A stretch of 64,000 bases of DNA. Origin: Lachnospiraceae bacterium (GTDB lineage: Bacteria; Bacillota; Clostridia; Lachnospirales; Lachnospiraceae). The stretch lies in assembly GCA_017550535.1 (NCBI GenBank), contig JAFZOS010000027.1, positions 62,001 to 126,000 of the forward strand, read 5' to 3'. This document shows, piece by piece, positions 36,162 through 45,855 of the stretch (within the stretch, counting starts at the first letter, position 1; every line of letters begins with the position of its first letter). The translations under genes and the position numbers were made by a program. A model generated the notes under the pieces. That model saw nothing but the letters and a program-made list of their open reading frames with translations, was not told where the DNA came from and ran no database searches.

Positions 36162-37068
36162 TTATCACTTCCAGTGCACTGAGGATATAATCGATACCCG
36201 CATTGACAGGTGCATAGCCGATGCATATGAAGAGATTTCCCGCTCATATATCCAAAAGCTTATAAAAGACGGGCTTGTATCGGTAAACGGAAAGATCTGT
36301 AAGGCGAGCTACAGGGTCTCTCCGGGTGATATGGTAAGCTTTAGTGCACCGGATGCCGTGCTTCCCGACATACTTCCTGAAGATATCCCGATAGAGATCC
36401 TTTACGAAGACAATGACGTGATAGTTGTAAACAAGCCAAAGGGCATGGTGGTACATCCTGCTCCCGGTCATTACAGCGGCACACTGGTAAATGCTCTTAT
36501 GTACCACTGTGGAAAGGATCTATCCGGTATTAACGGTGTGATGCGTCCCGGTATAGTACATCGGATAGACATGGATACAACCGGAACACTGCTGGTTTGC
36601 AAAAACGACCGGGCGCACCTTGCAATTGCAGGACAGCTCAAAGAGCACTCGATAAACAGGGTATATACTGCACTTGCACATGGGATGATAAAGGATGACG
36701 AAGGTCGTATCGATGCTCCCATAGGACGTGATGAAAAAGACAGAAAGCGGATGAGCGTAAATATTAAAAACGGTAAAGAAGCAATAACCAATTTCAGGGT
36801 CTTAAAGCGATCGGATAAATTTACTCTCATTGAGTGCCGCCTTGAAACCGGACGTACGCATCAGATAAGGGTACATTTAAGCTCGATCGGACATCCGATA
36901 GTGGGAGATGAGGTATATTGCAGGCTCAAACCACCTATGAGTATTAAGGGGCAGGCTCTGCATGCCGGAACCATCGGTTTTATACATCCGACAACAGGGG
37001 AATATATTGAAATAACGGCGCCTCTTCCCGAGTATTTCACGGAACTTCTTTCCCATGTTTTTCCTTGA
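36154..37068 (+). CDS. rluD: RluA-family 23S rRNA pseudouridine synthase (RluD type)
   Basis: About 304 residues from ATG 36154 (MNDYHFQCTED), preceded by AAAGGGA; the frame stays open further upstream but that part only reads lspA out of frame. S4 domain (DTRIDRCIADAYEEISRSYI), then VVNKPKGMVVHPAPGH, the catalytic HRIDMDTTG with its Asp, and TGRTHQIRVHLSSIGHPIVGD. RluD makes pseudouridines in helix 69 of 23S rRNA. The pairing with lspA supports the call. Confidence 0.92.
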   Translation: MNDYHFQCTEDIIDTRIDRCIADAYEEISRSYIQKLIKDGLVSVNGKICKASYRVSPGDMVSFSAPDAVLPDILPEDIPIEILYEDNDVIVVNKPKGMVVHPAPGHYSGTLVNALMYHCGKDLSGINGVMRPGIVHRIDMDTTGTLLVCKNDRAHLAIAGQLKEHSINRVYTALAHGMIKDDEGRIDAPIGRDEKDRKRMSVNIKNGKEAITNFRVLKRSDKFTLIECRLETGRTHQIRVHLSSIGHPIVGDEVYCRLKPPMSIKGQALHAGTIGFIHPTTGEYIEITAPLPEYFTELLSHVFP

Positions 37069-37093
37069 AAGATAGGCATGTTTGTGGTACTTT
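37065..37093 (+). promoter_or_regulatory. Candidate promoter before the cytidylate-kinase-like gene
   Basis: TTGAAA (37065-37070, overlapping the rluD stop), 17-base spacer, TACTTT (37088-37093) with TG one base upstream (extended -10). Leaves about 28 bases to the ATG at 37128. Confidence 0.45.
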
Positions 37094-37127
37094 TAAAGAG
37101 TAAAACAGATACTTTAAGGAGGGGCTG

Positions 37128-37748
37128 ATGAATACGGTAATCACCATTGGAAGGCAGTTCGGAAGCGGCGGACGCGAGATAGGAGAGAAGCTGGCAGGTA
37201 AGTACGGTGTCAAGTTCTATGATAAGGACCTTTTAAAACGTGCTGCCAGGGAAAGCGGTATCTGTCCCGAACTTTTTGAAAACAATGACGAGAAGCCCAC
37301 GAGCAGCTTTTTATATAACCTCGTTTCAGATACATATGCATTCGGCTATTCATCACCGTATGTTGAAATGCCGCTTTCTCATAAGGTTTTCCTTGCACAG
37401 TTTGATACAATAAAGAAGATAGCTTCCGAAGGCCCCTGCGTTATAGTAGGCAGGTGTGCCGATTATGCATTGAGCGATCTTAAAAACAGGCTGAGTATCT
37501 TTATAAATGCTCCGCTCGAAGACAGGATCGCTCGTATAAAAGTAAAATATAATGAGGAAAAGGATGAGGCCCGTCTTAAGGATATGGTAATAAAGAACGA
37601 TAAAGCAAGGGCAAATTACTATAATTATTACTCATCAAAAAAGTGGGGCAGGGCTGATTCTTATGACCTGTGCATCAACAGCAGTATCCTTGGTATCGAC
37701 GGTACGGTTGAGCTTATAAGCGGTTTCATCGACAGATTCGAGGCTTAA
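37128..37748 (+). CDS. Cytidylate kinase-like family protein
   Basis: 206 residues. TIGRQFGSGGREIGEKLA carries a P-loop (GRQFGSGG at 8-15), followed by YDKDLLKRAARESG; FINAPLEDRIARI is the lid-like segment and CVIVGRCADYAL a nucleoside-kinase core motif. It belongs to the Cytidylate_kin2 group rather than the true Cmk; its substrate is not known. A strong AAGGAGGGG precedes the ATG. The next gene starts directly after its stop. Confidence 0.85.
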   Translation: MNTVITIGRQFGSGGREIGEKLAGKYGVKFYDKDLLKRAARESGICPELFENNDEKPTSSFLYNLVSDTYAFGYSSPYVEMPLSHKVFLAQFDTIKKIASEGPCVIVGRCADYALSDLKNRLSIFINAPLEDRIARIKVKYNEEKDEARLKDMVIKNDKARANYYNYYSSKKWGRADSYDLCINSSILGIDGTVELISGFIDRFEA

Positions 37749-39179
37749 ATGAAAAGGATAAACAAAAAATACATCCAGATCGGCGCTATTGCGCTGATAA
37801 TAGTATGTGTCGGAATAGCATTTGATCATTTTCTTTCAGGGTACAATCATTCCTCAAGCCAGAAGATTAATCTCGGGAAGACAATGCTTCCCATTCTTGA
37901 CGGATTTGCGCTTGCCTATATCCTCAATCCTCTTATGAAGATATTTGAGCAAAGGATCGGCAGGCTTTGTACAAAGCTCAAGCTTAAAGAAAGCAAAACA
38001 CTGAAAAAAAATATACGCGGCATCAGCATAACTTTGTCTGTCATTGTTTTCCTTCTTATGGTGGCGGGTCTTATTCTGCTCATCGTTCCTCAGCTGCTTG
38101 ACAGTATTCAGAGCATAATAACAAGGTTTCCTTCATATGTGGCATCTTTCAACAAATGGAGCGACCAGTTTCTTGTAAGGTATCCTCAACTGCGTGAACT
38201 ATTGGACACATATTGGGAAAATATAACCGATTATTCCATAAAAGAGATACTTCCAAAGATACAGGTCCTTATATCAACCTTATCAACAACTGTTCTTGGA
38301 AGCGTATGGGGCATCCTGGTATTCATCTTCAAGATGATAATCGGCATTATCCTTTCCGTATATCTTCTTTACCATAAGGAAATACATATAGCCCAGGCTA
38401 AAAAGATAGCTTACTCATTGTTCAGGGAGGAGACAGCTAACAATCTTATCAACAACACAATGTTTGCCAATAAGACCTTCGGTGGTTTTATATCGGGTAA
38501 GATAGTAGACTCTCTTATAATCGGTGTACTGTGTTTTATTTGTACAAGCCTGATGAGGACTCCTTATCCTTTGCTTATAAGCGTGATAGTGGGCGTTACA
38601 AATGTCATTCCGTATTTTGGTCCCTGGCTCGGAGCAATACCGAGTGCATTCATTGTTCTCATGATAAACCCGGTCAAGTCTCTGTGGTTCCTTATCTTTA
38701 TCCTTATACTGCAGCAGATCGACGGTAATATTATAGGACCTAAGATCCTTGGTGATTCTACGGGTCTTTCGAGCTTCTGGGTTATTTTCTCGATAACACT
38801 TTTCGGCGGCTTCTGGGGCGTTGCCGGTATGTTCCTGGGTGTTCCGATATTTGCCATAATATATGCGGCGATAAGGACATTCATAAACACACGCCTTGTA
38901 CGTAAGAATATGCCTTCATCAACCGAATACTACATCAATTCGGATTATCATTCCGATCCGGATGATGAAGAAAATAACGGAGCTGCTATCAGGTTTGCAC
39001 GAAAAACGTTTGCCGATGTCAATCGTGAAATGAAACGTTTTGACGGCGGCGACCTTGATATAGATTATTATGCTTATTATCCGGAAGATGATGATCATGA
39101 ATATGATGACGATATTCATGACATGGTTTCCGCTAATGAAAAAGCCTCAAAGGCTGATGATAATAAGGACGGGGAGTAG
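37749..39179 (+). CDS. AI-2E family transporter with acidic C-terminal tail
   Basis: 476 residues. About seven to eight membrane helices in the order typical of the AI-2E/UPF0118 permeases, with PYFGPWLGAIPS and LQQIDGNIIGPKILGDSTGLSSFW as family signatures. The last ~90 residues (from about 388) are cytoplasmic, rich in Asp, Glu and Tyr (DDDHEYDDDIHD), longer than is needed for the fold. Substrates of such proteins vary (AI-2, Na+/H+, others); none can be assigned. It begins at the base after the previous stop, with GAGG inside that gene. Confidence 0.87.
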   Translation: MKRINKKYIQIGAIALIIVCVGIAFDHFLSGYNHSSSQKINLGKTMLPILDGFALAYILNPLMKIFEQRIGRLCTKLKLKESKTLKKNIRGISITLSVIVFLLMVAGLILLIVPQLLDSIQSIITRFPSYVASFNKWSDQFLVRYPQLRELLDTYWENITDYSIKEILPKIQVLISTLSTTVLGSVWGILVFIFKMIIGIILSVYLLYHKEIHIAQAKKIAYSLFREETANNLINNTMFANKTFGGFISGKIVDSLIIGVLCFICTSLMRTPYPLLISVIVGVTNVIPYFGPWLGAIPSAFIVLMINPVKSLWFLIFILILQQIDGNIIGPKILGDSTGLSSFWVIFSITLFGGFWGVAGMFLGVPIFAIIYAAIRTFINTRLVRKNMPSSTEYYINSDYHSDPDDEENNGAAIRFARKTFADVNREMKRFDGGDLDIDYYAYYPEDDDHEYDDDIHDMVSANEKASKADDNKDGE

Positions 39180-39252
39180 TCGGGAGTGATATGCAACTAT
39201 TCGCGAAAGACAACTTTAACGAATAGATGGTGCGTAAAAAGGGGTTAATAAT

Positions 39253-39975
39253 ATGGAAATGAAACGTCTGCTAAGCTACGTTCGTAAGGCTGTGGATGAT
39301 TATTCCATGATCGATGAAGGGGACAAAATTGCCGTCGGTATTTCCGGCGGGAAGGATTCACTTACTCTTTTATATGCGCTTAATGCTCTTAAGCGTTTTT
39401 ACCCCAATCAATTTGAAATATGTGCGGTAACGGTCGATCTTGGTTTTGATAACCTTGAGCTTGATCCGATTCGCGCTGTATGCGATTTTCAGGGTGTCGA
39501 ATATACAATTATCCATACTGACATCGCTAAAATCGTTTTTGAGCAGCGCAAAGAGACAAATCCCTGTTCGTTATGTGCGAAAATGCGAAAGGGAGCTCTC
39601 AATCAGAAAATAAAAGAGCTTGGATGTAATAAAGTAGCTTATGCTCATCATAAAGACGATGTGGTCGAGACAATGCTTTTGTCACTCATATATGAAGGAC
39701 GATTTCATACTTTTGCACCGGTAACTTACCTTGACCGCATGGACGTAACTGTTATACGGCCGCTTTTGTATGTAAGGGAGGCCGACGTCATCGGATTTAC
39801 AAATAAGATGCAGCTGCCTGTATGTAAAAGCCCTTGCCCTGCAGACGGTAATACAAAGCGTGAATATGCCAAAGAACTGCTTAAGTCATTGGAACACAAT
39901 AATCCGGGCACACGCGAGCGTATGTTTACGGCTATTGTAAATTCAGGCATGCACGGATGGCCGCATCTTAATTAA
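39253..39975 (+). CDS. TtcA-family tRNA thiolation-type ATPase (PP-loop)
   Basis: 240 residues. PP-loop SGGKDSLTLLYAL near 31, CSLCAKMRKGAL (CxxC of the iron-sulfur type) and a third cysteine in SPCPADGNTKRE match TtcA-like proteins, which thiolate C32 of tRNA in other bacteria. AHHKDDVVETMLL is the conserved second motif. The fold and cysteine pattern are clear; the exact tRNA position modified in Firmicutes is uncertain. AAAAGGGG precedes the ATG. The 73-base gap before it shows no convincing promoter. Confidence 0.83.
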   Translation: MEMKRLLSYVRKAVDDYSMIDEGDKIAVGISGGKDSLTLLYALNALKRFYPNQFEICAVTVDLGFDNLELDPIRAVCDFQGVEYTIIHTDIAKIVFEQRKETNPCSLCAKMRKGALNQKIKELGCNKVAYAHHKDDVVETMLLSLIYEGRFHTFAPVTYLDRMDVTVIRPLLYVREADVIGFTNKMQLPVCKSPCPADGNTKREYAKELLKSLEHNNPGTRERMFTAIVNSGMHGWPHLN

Positions 39976-40084
39976 ATTATGATTGTTAATTAATTAACAT
40001 ATAGGGCGGTAACAGAAGATACTGCTTATATAAATTGCAAATATTTATCGCATAACATATATGTACAATAAAGGAGGCAGATAA

Positions 40085-41146
40085 ATGCCTGCAGCAAATA
40101 AATACAGGTCATACCACGACCAGAACGACATTGATAATACTATGAAACTAAGGGAGATCACTGCTACTCTCCCACCGTTTTGCCGCGAATTCTTTTTGGG
40201 GATAAAAGATACCACTTCCACGCGTACCCGGCTGGCTTATGCGTATGATATAAGGATCTTTTTCGAATATCTGCATGAGGTAAATCCCGTATGCCGTAAA
40301 ACAGAGATCACCGAATTTGACGTAAGTATACTTGATATGATAAAGCCCATAGATATTACGGAATACATGGATTACCTTTCCTATTATATAAAAGACGGTG
40401 AAGAATATACGAATGATGAAAGGGGAAAGCAGCGCAAACTCGCATCACTCCGGAGTATGTATAACTACTTCTTCCGCACTGAAAAGATCGAGAAAAATCC
40501 CGCCTCATTGGTGCAGATGCCCAAGCTCCACAATAAGGAGATAATACGTCTTGACATTGACGAAGTGGCAAGGCTGCTTGATAATGTCGAAAACGGGGAT
40601 AACCTAACAAAAAAGCAGCTGGAATACCATAATAAGACCAAAACCCGCGATCTGGCATTATTAACGCTCCTTCTTGGTACCGGCATCCGTGTTTCCGAGT
40701 GCGTTGGACTTGATATAAAAGATGTAGACTTTTCAAATAACGGTATCCTTATAAAGCGTAAGGGCGGCTACGAGCAGATAGTATATTTCGGTGATGAAGT
40801 CGAAGCCGTTCTTCGCGAATATATGGAAGAACGTCATCATATGATCCCTATGCCAGGGCATGAACAGGCGCTGTTCTTATCTTTGCAGGACAAACGTCTT
40901 TCTGTACGGTCGGTCCAGAATCTTGTAAAAAAATACGCCCGTACTGTTACAACGCTCAAAAAAATAACGCCTCACAAATTACGAAGTACATATGGTACAA
41001 GCCTATATAACGAAACCGGAGACATCTACCTTGTAGCAGATGTTTTAGGTCATAAAGATGTAAATACAACGAAAAAACACTATGCCGCTCAGGACCAGAA
41101 CAGGCTTCGAATGGCTGCCAATGCTGTAAAACTGAGGGAATCCTGA
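40085..41146 (+). CDS. Tyrosine recombinase, Xer type
   Basis: 353 residues. A core-binding SAM-like domain (~20-140) precedes the catalytic domain with all tyrosine-recombinase residues: R202 (GTGIRVSEC), K226 (KRKGG), H297 and R300 (TPHKLRSTYG), H323 (LGHKDVNTT) and Y333 (KHYAA). Its length and N-terminus suit a chromosomal Xer, possibly the single-recombinase XerS type of streptococci, more than a phage integrase: no att repeats, tRNA or phage genes are near. It would resolve chromosome dimers. Strong AAAGGAGG site. It is closed by a long hairpin. Confidence 0.82.
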   Translation: MPAANKYRSYHDQNDIDNTMKLREITATLPPFCREFFLGIKDTTSTRTRLAYAYDIRIFFEYLHEVNPVCRKTEITEFDVSILDMIKPIDITEYMDYLSYYIKDGEEYTNDERGKQRKLASLRSMYNYFFRTEKIEKNPASLVQMPKLHNKEIIRLDIDEVARLLDNVENGDNLTKKQLEYHNKTKTRDLALLTLLLGTGIRVSECVGLDIKDVDFSNNGILIKRKGGYEQIVYFGDEVEAVLREYMEERHHMIPMPGHEQALFLSLQDKRLSVRSVQNLVKKYARTVTTLKKITPHKLRSTYGTSLYNETGDIYLVADVLGHKDVNTTKKHYAAQDQNRLRMAANAVKLRES

Positions 41147-41177
41147 TTTATTAAATCAGCTTTATATTCAAATTACG

Positions 41178-41230
41178 ATAACGGGCGTATATCTTTTAAA
41201 ATAAGATATGCGCCCGTTATTTATTATATA
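41178..41230 (+). terminator. Strong hairpin terminator after the Xer gene
   Basis: An 18-bp stem (41178-41195 with 41203-41220; ATAACGGGCG pairing with CGCCCGTTAT, one G-T pair) and 7-base loop, followed by TTATTATATA. It isolates the lexA promoter region from the Xer gene. Confidence 0.8.
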
Positions 41231-41239
41231 TTTGAATTT

Positions 41240-41266
41240 CGAACAATTTTTCGGAATATATGTTTG
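41240..41266 (+). promoter_or_regulatory. Two abutting LexA-box candidates before lexA
   Basis: CGAACAATTTTTCG (41240-41253) and GGAATATATGTTTG (41253-41266), each 12 of 14 against the Gram-positive consensus CGAACRNRYGTTYG. The second covers the first bases of the -35 element of the lexA promoter, where a bound repressor would block RNA polymerase. Confidence 0.6.
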
Positions 41267-41292
41267 CATTTTGATCTCATACGTGATATACT
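41264..41292 (+). promoter_or_regulatory. lexA promoter
   Basis: TTGCAT (41264-41269), 17-base spacer, TATACT (41287-41292). Start predicted near 41299, leaving a leader of about 48 bases with AAGGAGGAG before the ATG. Confidence 0.7.
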
Positions 41293-41303
41293 TAATTTGT
41301 TTC

Positions 41304-41317
41304 AGAACGTAAGTTTG
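41304..41317 (+). promoter_or_regulatory. Third LexA-box candidate, downstream of the lexA -10
   Basis: AGAACGTAAGTTTG, 12 of 14 against CGAACRNRYGTTYG, lying about +5 to +18 relative to the predicted transcript start. Confidence 0.5.
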
Positions 41318-41346
41318 AGTGGATTTCAGTTATTAAGGAGGAGCAT

Positions 41347-41961
41347 ATGGCATACGGTAAGATAACTGCCAAGCAGCAGGAAATACTCGATTATATTAAG
41401 GATCAGATACTCAAAAAGGGATATCCCCCTGCAGTAAGGGATATATGTGATGCGGTTAAATTACGCTCAACTTCATCGGTTCATGCCCACCTTGAAACCC
41501 TCGAGAAAAACGGATATATAAGGCGCGATCCTGCCAAGCCCCGTGCGATCGAGATAATCGATGACGGATTTCAGATGGTACGCCAGGAAATGACAAGCAT
41601 TCCCATTGTAGGTCAGGTTGCCGCAGGCCAGCCCATTTTAGCTGAGCAGAATATAAACGGATACTTCCCCCTTCCGATGGATATTGTTCCAAATAACGAT
41701 GTATTCGTATTAAAGGTAAAGGGTGAAAGCATGATCAACATCGGAATAATGGATGGGGATCAGATATTTGTCGAGTGTTGTAATTCGGCCAAAAACGGCG
41801 ATGTTGTCGTAGCTTTAGTTGATGATTCGGCTACTGTCAAAACCTTCTACAAGGAAAACGGGCATATACGACTCCAGCCCGAAAATGACAATATGGAACC
41901 GATCATCGTAGACAACTGCCTGATAGTCGGCAAGGTATTCGGAGTATTCAGAAAGATGTAG
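41347..41961 (+). CDS. lexA: SOS repressor LexA
   Basis: 204 residues. N-terminal winged helix (residues 1-70; VRDICDAVKLRSTSSVHAHLETL split here as VRDICDAVKL and STSSVHAHL) binds the SOS boxes. The autocleavage site is Ala93-Gly94 in QVAAGQPI; the catalytic dyad is Ser128 (VKGESM) and Lys165 (ATVKTF). It represses DNA-damage genes until RecA filaments trigger self-cleavage. The three box candidates upstream point to autoregulation. Its stop lies inside the terminator shared with rsfS. Confidence 0.96.
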   Translation: MAYGKITAKQQEILDYIKDQILKKGYPPAVRDICDAVKLRSTSSVHAHLETLEKNGYIRRDPAKPRAIEIIDDGFQMVRQEMTSIPIVGQVAAGQPILAEQNINGYFPLPMDIVPNNDVFVLKVKGESMINIGIMDGDQIFVECCNSAKNGDVVVALVDDSATVKTFYKENGHIRLQPENDNMEPIIVDNCLIVGKVFGVFRKM

Positions 41962-41980
41962 CCTAAAAGGCTACATCTTT
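41952..41980. terminator. Bidirectional terminator shared by lexA and rsfS
   Basis: Perfect 12-bp stem AAAGATGTAGCC / GGCTACATCTTT with loop TAAAA. The lexA TAG (41959-41961) and the rsfS TAG (complement of 41963-41965) both lie inside the hairpin. T-runs follow on the plus side (CTTTTCC), A-runs on the other, so it can serve both convergent genes. Confidence 0.85.
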
Positions 41981-42313
41981 TCCGTCACTCCATATTCTTT
42001 CAAGGTTATAAAACGTTCTGCTCTCCTCATCAAATATGTGTATTATCACGTCCGTGTAATCAAGCAATACCCATCCCGTATTTTCATTCCCTTCGATATG
42101 TCGGGGATATACGTTTGTTTTTCCTAGCTTTTCACGAAGGTTATCGCATATCGCCTTTATCTGATTAACATTGGAACCCGAAGCTATTATGAAGTAGTCG
42201 GCCATAATGCTTATATTGCTGATATCAATTACTTTAATATCAAGTCCTTTCTTTTCAGCTATTGCATCAACGGCCGTTTTTACCGTTTCTGTTATCTTTA
42301 AGTTATCTGTCAT
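41963..42313 (-). CDS. rsfS: Ribosomal silencing factor RsfS
   Basis: About 116 residues. The family core is clear: IKVIDISNISIMADYFIIASG in pieces (DISNISIMADYF), SNVNQIKAICDNL, and the C-terminal GWVLLDYTDVIIHIFDEESRTFYNLERIW. RsfS binds L14 of the 50S subunit and stops subunit joining when nutrients run low. ATG 42313 is taken as start; a TTG at 42319 is an alternative. Last gene of the obgE-yhbY-nadD-yqeK unit, a usual Firmicute order. Confidence 0.94.
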   Translation of the reverse strand: MTDNLKITETVKTAVDAIAEKKGLDIKVIDISNISIMADYFIIASGSNVNQIKAICDNLREKLGKTNVYPRHIEGNENTGWVLLDYTDVIIHIFDEESRTFYNLERIWSDGKDVAF

Positions 42314-42328
42314 ATTCAAACTTGCCTT

Positions 42329-42943
42329 TCATTCATCATACAAGCCTATCCTTGCATTCAGATAATCATATGCTGCCTTTGTTACAGTATCTATGTCATA
42401 GCGCGATCTTTTAAGGTATTCAATAGTATCATGCATTACCATGACAACACATATATCTATATCATCTTCATTAAATGCAGCTTTACGTATCTTATCAAGA
42501 TTTTGTGCTTTATTCCTTAACGGCTCTATGTAGTCGGATACAAATATGATCTTTTCAAGTAATGTCATATCTTCATGACCGGTGGTATGCCACCTTATCG
42601 CATTAAGTATATCCTCATCATCTATGCCGTACTTGTTTTTTGCAAGGTATGCTCCATACTTTGCATGAAGTATAAATCCGTGATCTTTCTCAAAACCGGA
42701 TACCGGAATATCATTTTTCAAACACAGTTCAACCAGCTCATCGTCATCATAACACTTTGCGCAGTCATGAAGTATCCCTGCCACAACCGCTTTTGAGCAG
42801 TCCTCGCCGTATTTCATCGCAAGAGATGCCGCAGTGCCCGCTACCGCTGCCGAATGTATGAAACGATGATGCTTAAGCTTTTTGTTCATTTCGGCATAAA
42901 GTGAATATATGAACTTATCATCACTAAACATAGTATATGGCAT
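42329..42943 (-). CDS. yqeK: YqeK-type HD phosphohydrolase (diadenosine tetraphosphatase)
   Basis: 204 residues. HD-domain metal motif: H of RFIHSAAVAG, then GILHDCAKCY, GFILHAKYGAYLA and AIRWHTTG. YqeK proteins symmetrically split Ap4A to ADP. Its position between nadD and rsfS is the conserved one. ATG 42931 (MFSDDKF) is a possible alternative start. Starts one base after the nadD stop, so coupling is likely. Confidence 0.92.
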   Translation of the reverse strand: MPYTMFSDDKFIYSLYAEMNKKLKHHRFIHSAAVAGTAASLAMKYGEDCSKAVVAGILHDCAKCYDDDELVELCLKNDIPVSGFEKDHGFILHAKYGAYLAKNKYGIDDEDILNAIRWHTTGHEDMTLLEKIIFVSDYIEPLRNKAQNLDKIRKAAFNEDDIDICVVMVMHDTIEYLKRSRYDIDTVTKAAYDYLNARIGLYDE

Positions 42944-42944
42944 A

Positions 42945-43583
42945 TCAAATAACCTGCTGTTTATAGTATCCCTTTGACATTATTACCTTCTCAACACTGT
43001 CCGGAACGTAATATTTAATACTTTTACCCTGACTCATGCGCTCACGTATCATGCTTGAAGAAATGTCAATATCGGGAGTATTAAGAAGACAGATAGCGGC
43101 CCCGTAAACACCGGCCAAATGCTCCTTCATATCAATAAGCTTTGCATCGGGTTCATGTCCCCTCGGAGCCACTACCAATACACAGTTATCAAATATCATC
43201 TGCGGTTTATACCATGTTTCTATATTGTATATCGAATCTTCACCTATTATAAAGTAAAGTTCATCATCCGGATACAGATCATTAAGCTCCTTAAGCGTTT
43301 CCGCAGTGTATGTATTGCCGGTTTTTTTGATCTCATGATCCGAAGAGACAAAATGAGCGTTGTCTTTTATGGCCTCGTCTATAAGCATAAGCCTTTCATT
43401 TGAAGGCAAAATCACTGACTGATCCTTAAGATATGACTTTCCCGTCGGCATAAATACCACCTTTTCAAGCCCCAGTTTGTCATATGCGTTTTCGGCCAGT
43501 ATAAGATGTCCCAAATGTATAGGATTGAATGTCCCACCGATTATGCCGGTTTTATGTTTTGCGTTTTGTCTGTCGTATGCCAT
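42945..43583 (-). CDS. nadD: Nicotinate-nucleotide adenylyltransferase NadD
   Basis: 212 residues. GIIGGTFNPIHLGHL holds the HxGH adenylyltransferase signature, FIIGEDS and ETWYKPQMIF are NadD-specific, and SSSMIRERMSQG is the ISSTxIR motif. Joins NaMN with ATP to NaAD in NAD synthesis. GGAG six bases before the ATG; three bases after yhbY. Confidence 0.95.
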   Translation of the reverse strand: MAYDRQNAKHKTGIIGGTFNPIHLGHLILAENAYDKLGLEKVVFMPTGKSYLKDQSVILPSNERLMLIDEAIKDNAHFVSSDHEIKKTGNTYTAETLKELNDLYPDDELYFIIGEDSIYNIETWYKPQMIFDNCVLVVAPRGHEPDAKLIDMKEHLAGVYGAAICLLNTPDIDISSSMIRERMSQGKSIKYYVPDSVEKVIMSKGYYKQQVI

Positions 43584-43586
43584 GTC

Positions 43587-43880
43587 TTACTCCAACGGAA
43601 GCTTAATGACCGGTTTATCCCTGTTTGGTTTATACAATACGATCTTCTTTCCTATAACATGGACTATACTCGAATGAGTACGTTCCGAAATGATCCCCGC
43701 TATTTCTTTGGGATCATCAATGCAGTTTTTCAACACGCTTATCTTTATAAGTTCCCTGGCATTAAGTGCTTCGGATGCCGACGCTACGACTTCCGGCGAT
43801 GCGCCTGCCTTCCCCACATGAACCACGGGTTCCATCGTTGATGCAAGACCCTTTAAATATGCCCTTTGCTTACTGGTCAT
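43587..43880 (-). CDS. yhbY: YhbY-type CRM-domain RNA-binding protein
   Basis: 97 residues, a single CRM domain: TSKQRAYLKGLAS at the start, EPVVHVGKAGASPEVV, and the late VHVIGKKIVLYKPNRD. YhbY associates with pre-50S particles and is thought to aid ribosome assembly. Fits its place right after obgE, another 50S assembly factor. Confidence 0.94.
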   Translation of the reverse strand: MTSKQRAYLKGLASTMEPVVHVGKAGASPEVVASASEALNARELIKISVLKNCIDDPKEIAGIISERTHSSIVHVIGKKIVLYKPNRDKPVIKLPLE

Positions 43881-43895
43881 CTATATTCTCCCGTC

Positions 43896-45234
<1,339 letters not shown>

Positions 45235-45240
45235 CAGTGT

Positions 45241-45525
45241 TTACTGTTCAACAGGATAAACGGAAGCCCGTTTCTTATCCCTTCCCATTCTCTCAAACCT
45301 AAGCACGCCGTCTACCGTTGCAAACAACGTATCGTCTCCGCCGCGTCCTACATTAACGCCCGGATGTATCTTTGTGCCGCGCTGCCTGAAGAGAATATTA
45401 CCGGCCTTAACGAACTGTCCGTCGGCCCTCTTCGCACCCAGTCTCTTGGATTCGGAATCCCTGCCGTTCTTTGTGGAACCGACTCCCTTTTTATGAGCGA
45501 AGTATTGAAGGTTCAATTCAAACAT
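45241..45525 (-). CDS. rpmA: 50S ribosomal protein L27 with cleavable N-terminus
   Basis: 94 residues. [20 protein letters not shown] and [15 protein letters not shown] mark L27. It starts [10 protein letters not shown] ahead of HKKG: the Firmicute N-terminal extension that is cut by the Prp protease at the LNLQxFA site, exposing the mature end that reaches the peptidyl-transferase centre. Prp is encoded just upstream. AGGAGGTG ribosome site lies at the prp end. Confidence 0.96.
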   Translation of the reverse strand: MFELNLQYFAHKKGVGSTKNGRDSESKRLGAKRADGQFVKAGNILFRQRGTKIHPGVNVGRGGDDTLFATVDGVLRFERMGRDKKRASVYPVEQ

Positions 45526-45528
45526 TTC

Positions 45529-45846
45529 CTACACCTCCTCTATTATCAGCTTCAAATAATCATTACCGTACTTCTTCCGGACATCTTCAAGTCCAAGAAG
45601 CATTGAATCCATTAATAATTCAGCTTTCATACCGGGTTCATTCTTAAAACACCATTTAATGATGCCTTTATCCGAACCTTCGATATCATCATCCGTAAGC
45701 TTATCAATGGAGTTAGCCGTATTGATCACCAGCATGGAAACAGCCGAACATATTATGTCCCTGCCTGCATTATCATAGTCCGCATGTCCTTCACACGAAA
45801 ACGAATAATACTTACCCTGCTTCTTAGTGACCCTGGCTGTAATCAT
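45529..45846 (-). CDS. prp: Ribosomal-processing cysteine protease Prp
   Basis: 105 residues. The His/Cys pair is seen as H21 in FSCEGHADY and C33 in DIICSAVSML. Prp removes the N-terminal extension of L27, which the neighbouring rpmA indeed carries. Located between rplU and rpmA as in other Firmicutes. Confidence 0.94.
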   Translation of the reverse strand: MITARVTKKQGKYYSFSCEGHADYDNAGRDIICSAVSMLVINTANSIDKLTDDDIEGSDKGIIKWCFKNEPGMKAELLMDSMLLGLEDVRKKYGNDYLKLIIEEV

Positions 45847-45855
45847 CTTTAGTCC

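Noticed and set aside
40035-40063. Promoter TTGCAA-17-TATATG before the Xer gene
   Set aside because: Both hexamers are only 4 of 6, and the region is AT-rich enough for chance matches; not listed as a feature.
40085-41146. Xer-like gene as an integrase of a mobile element
   Set aside because: No att-like direct repeats, tRNA, phage or conjugation genes nearby; codon use and neighbours look native.
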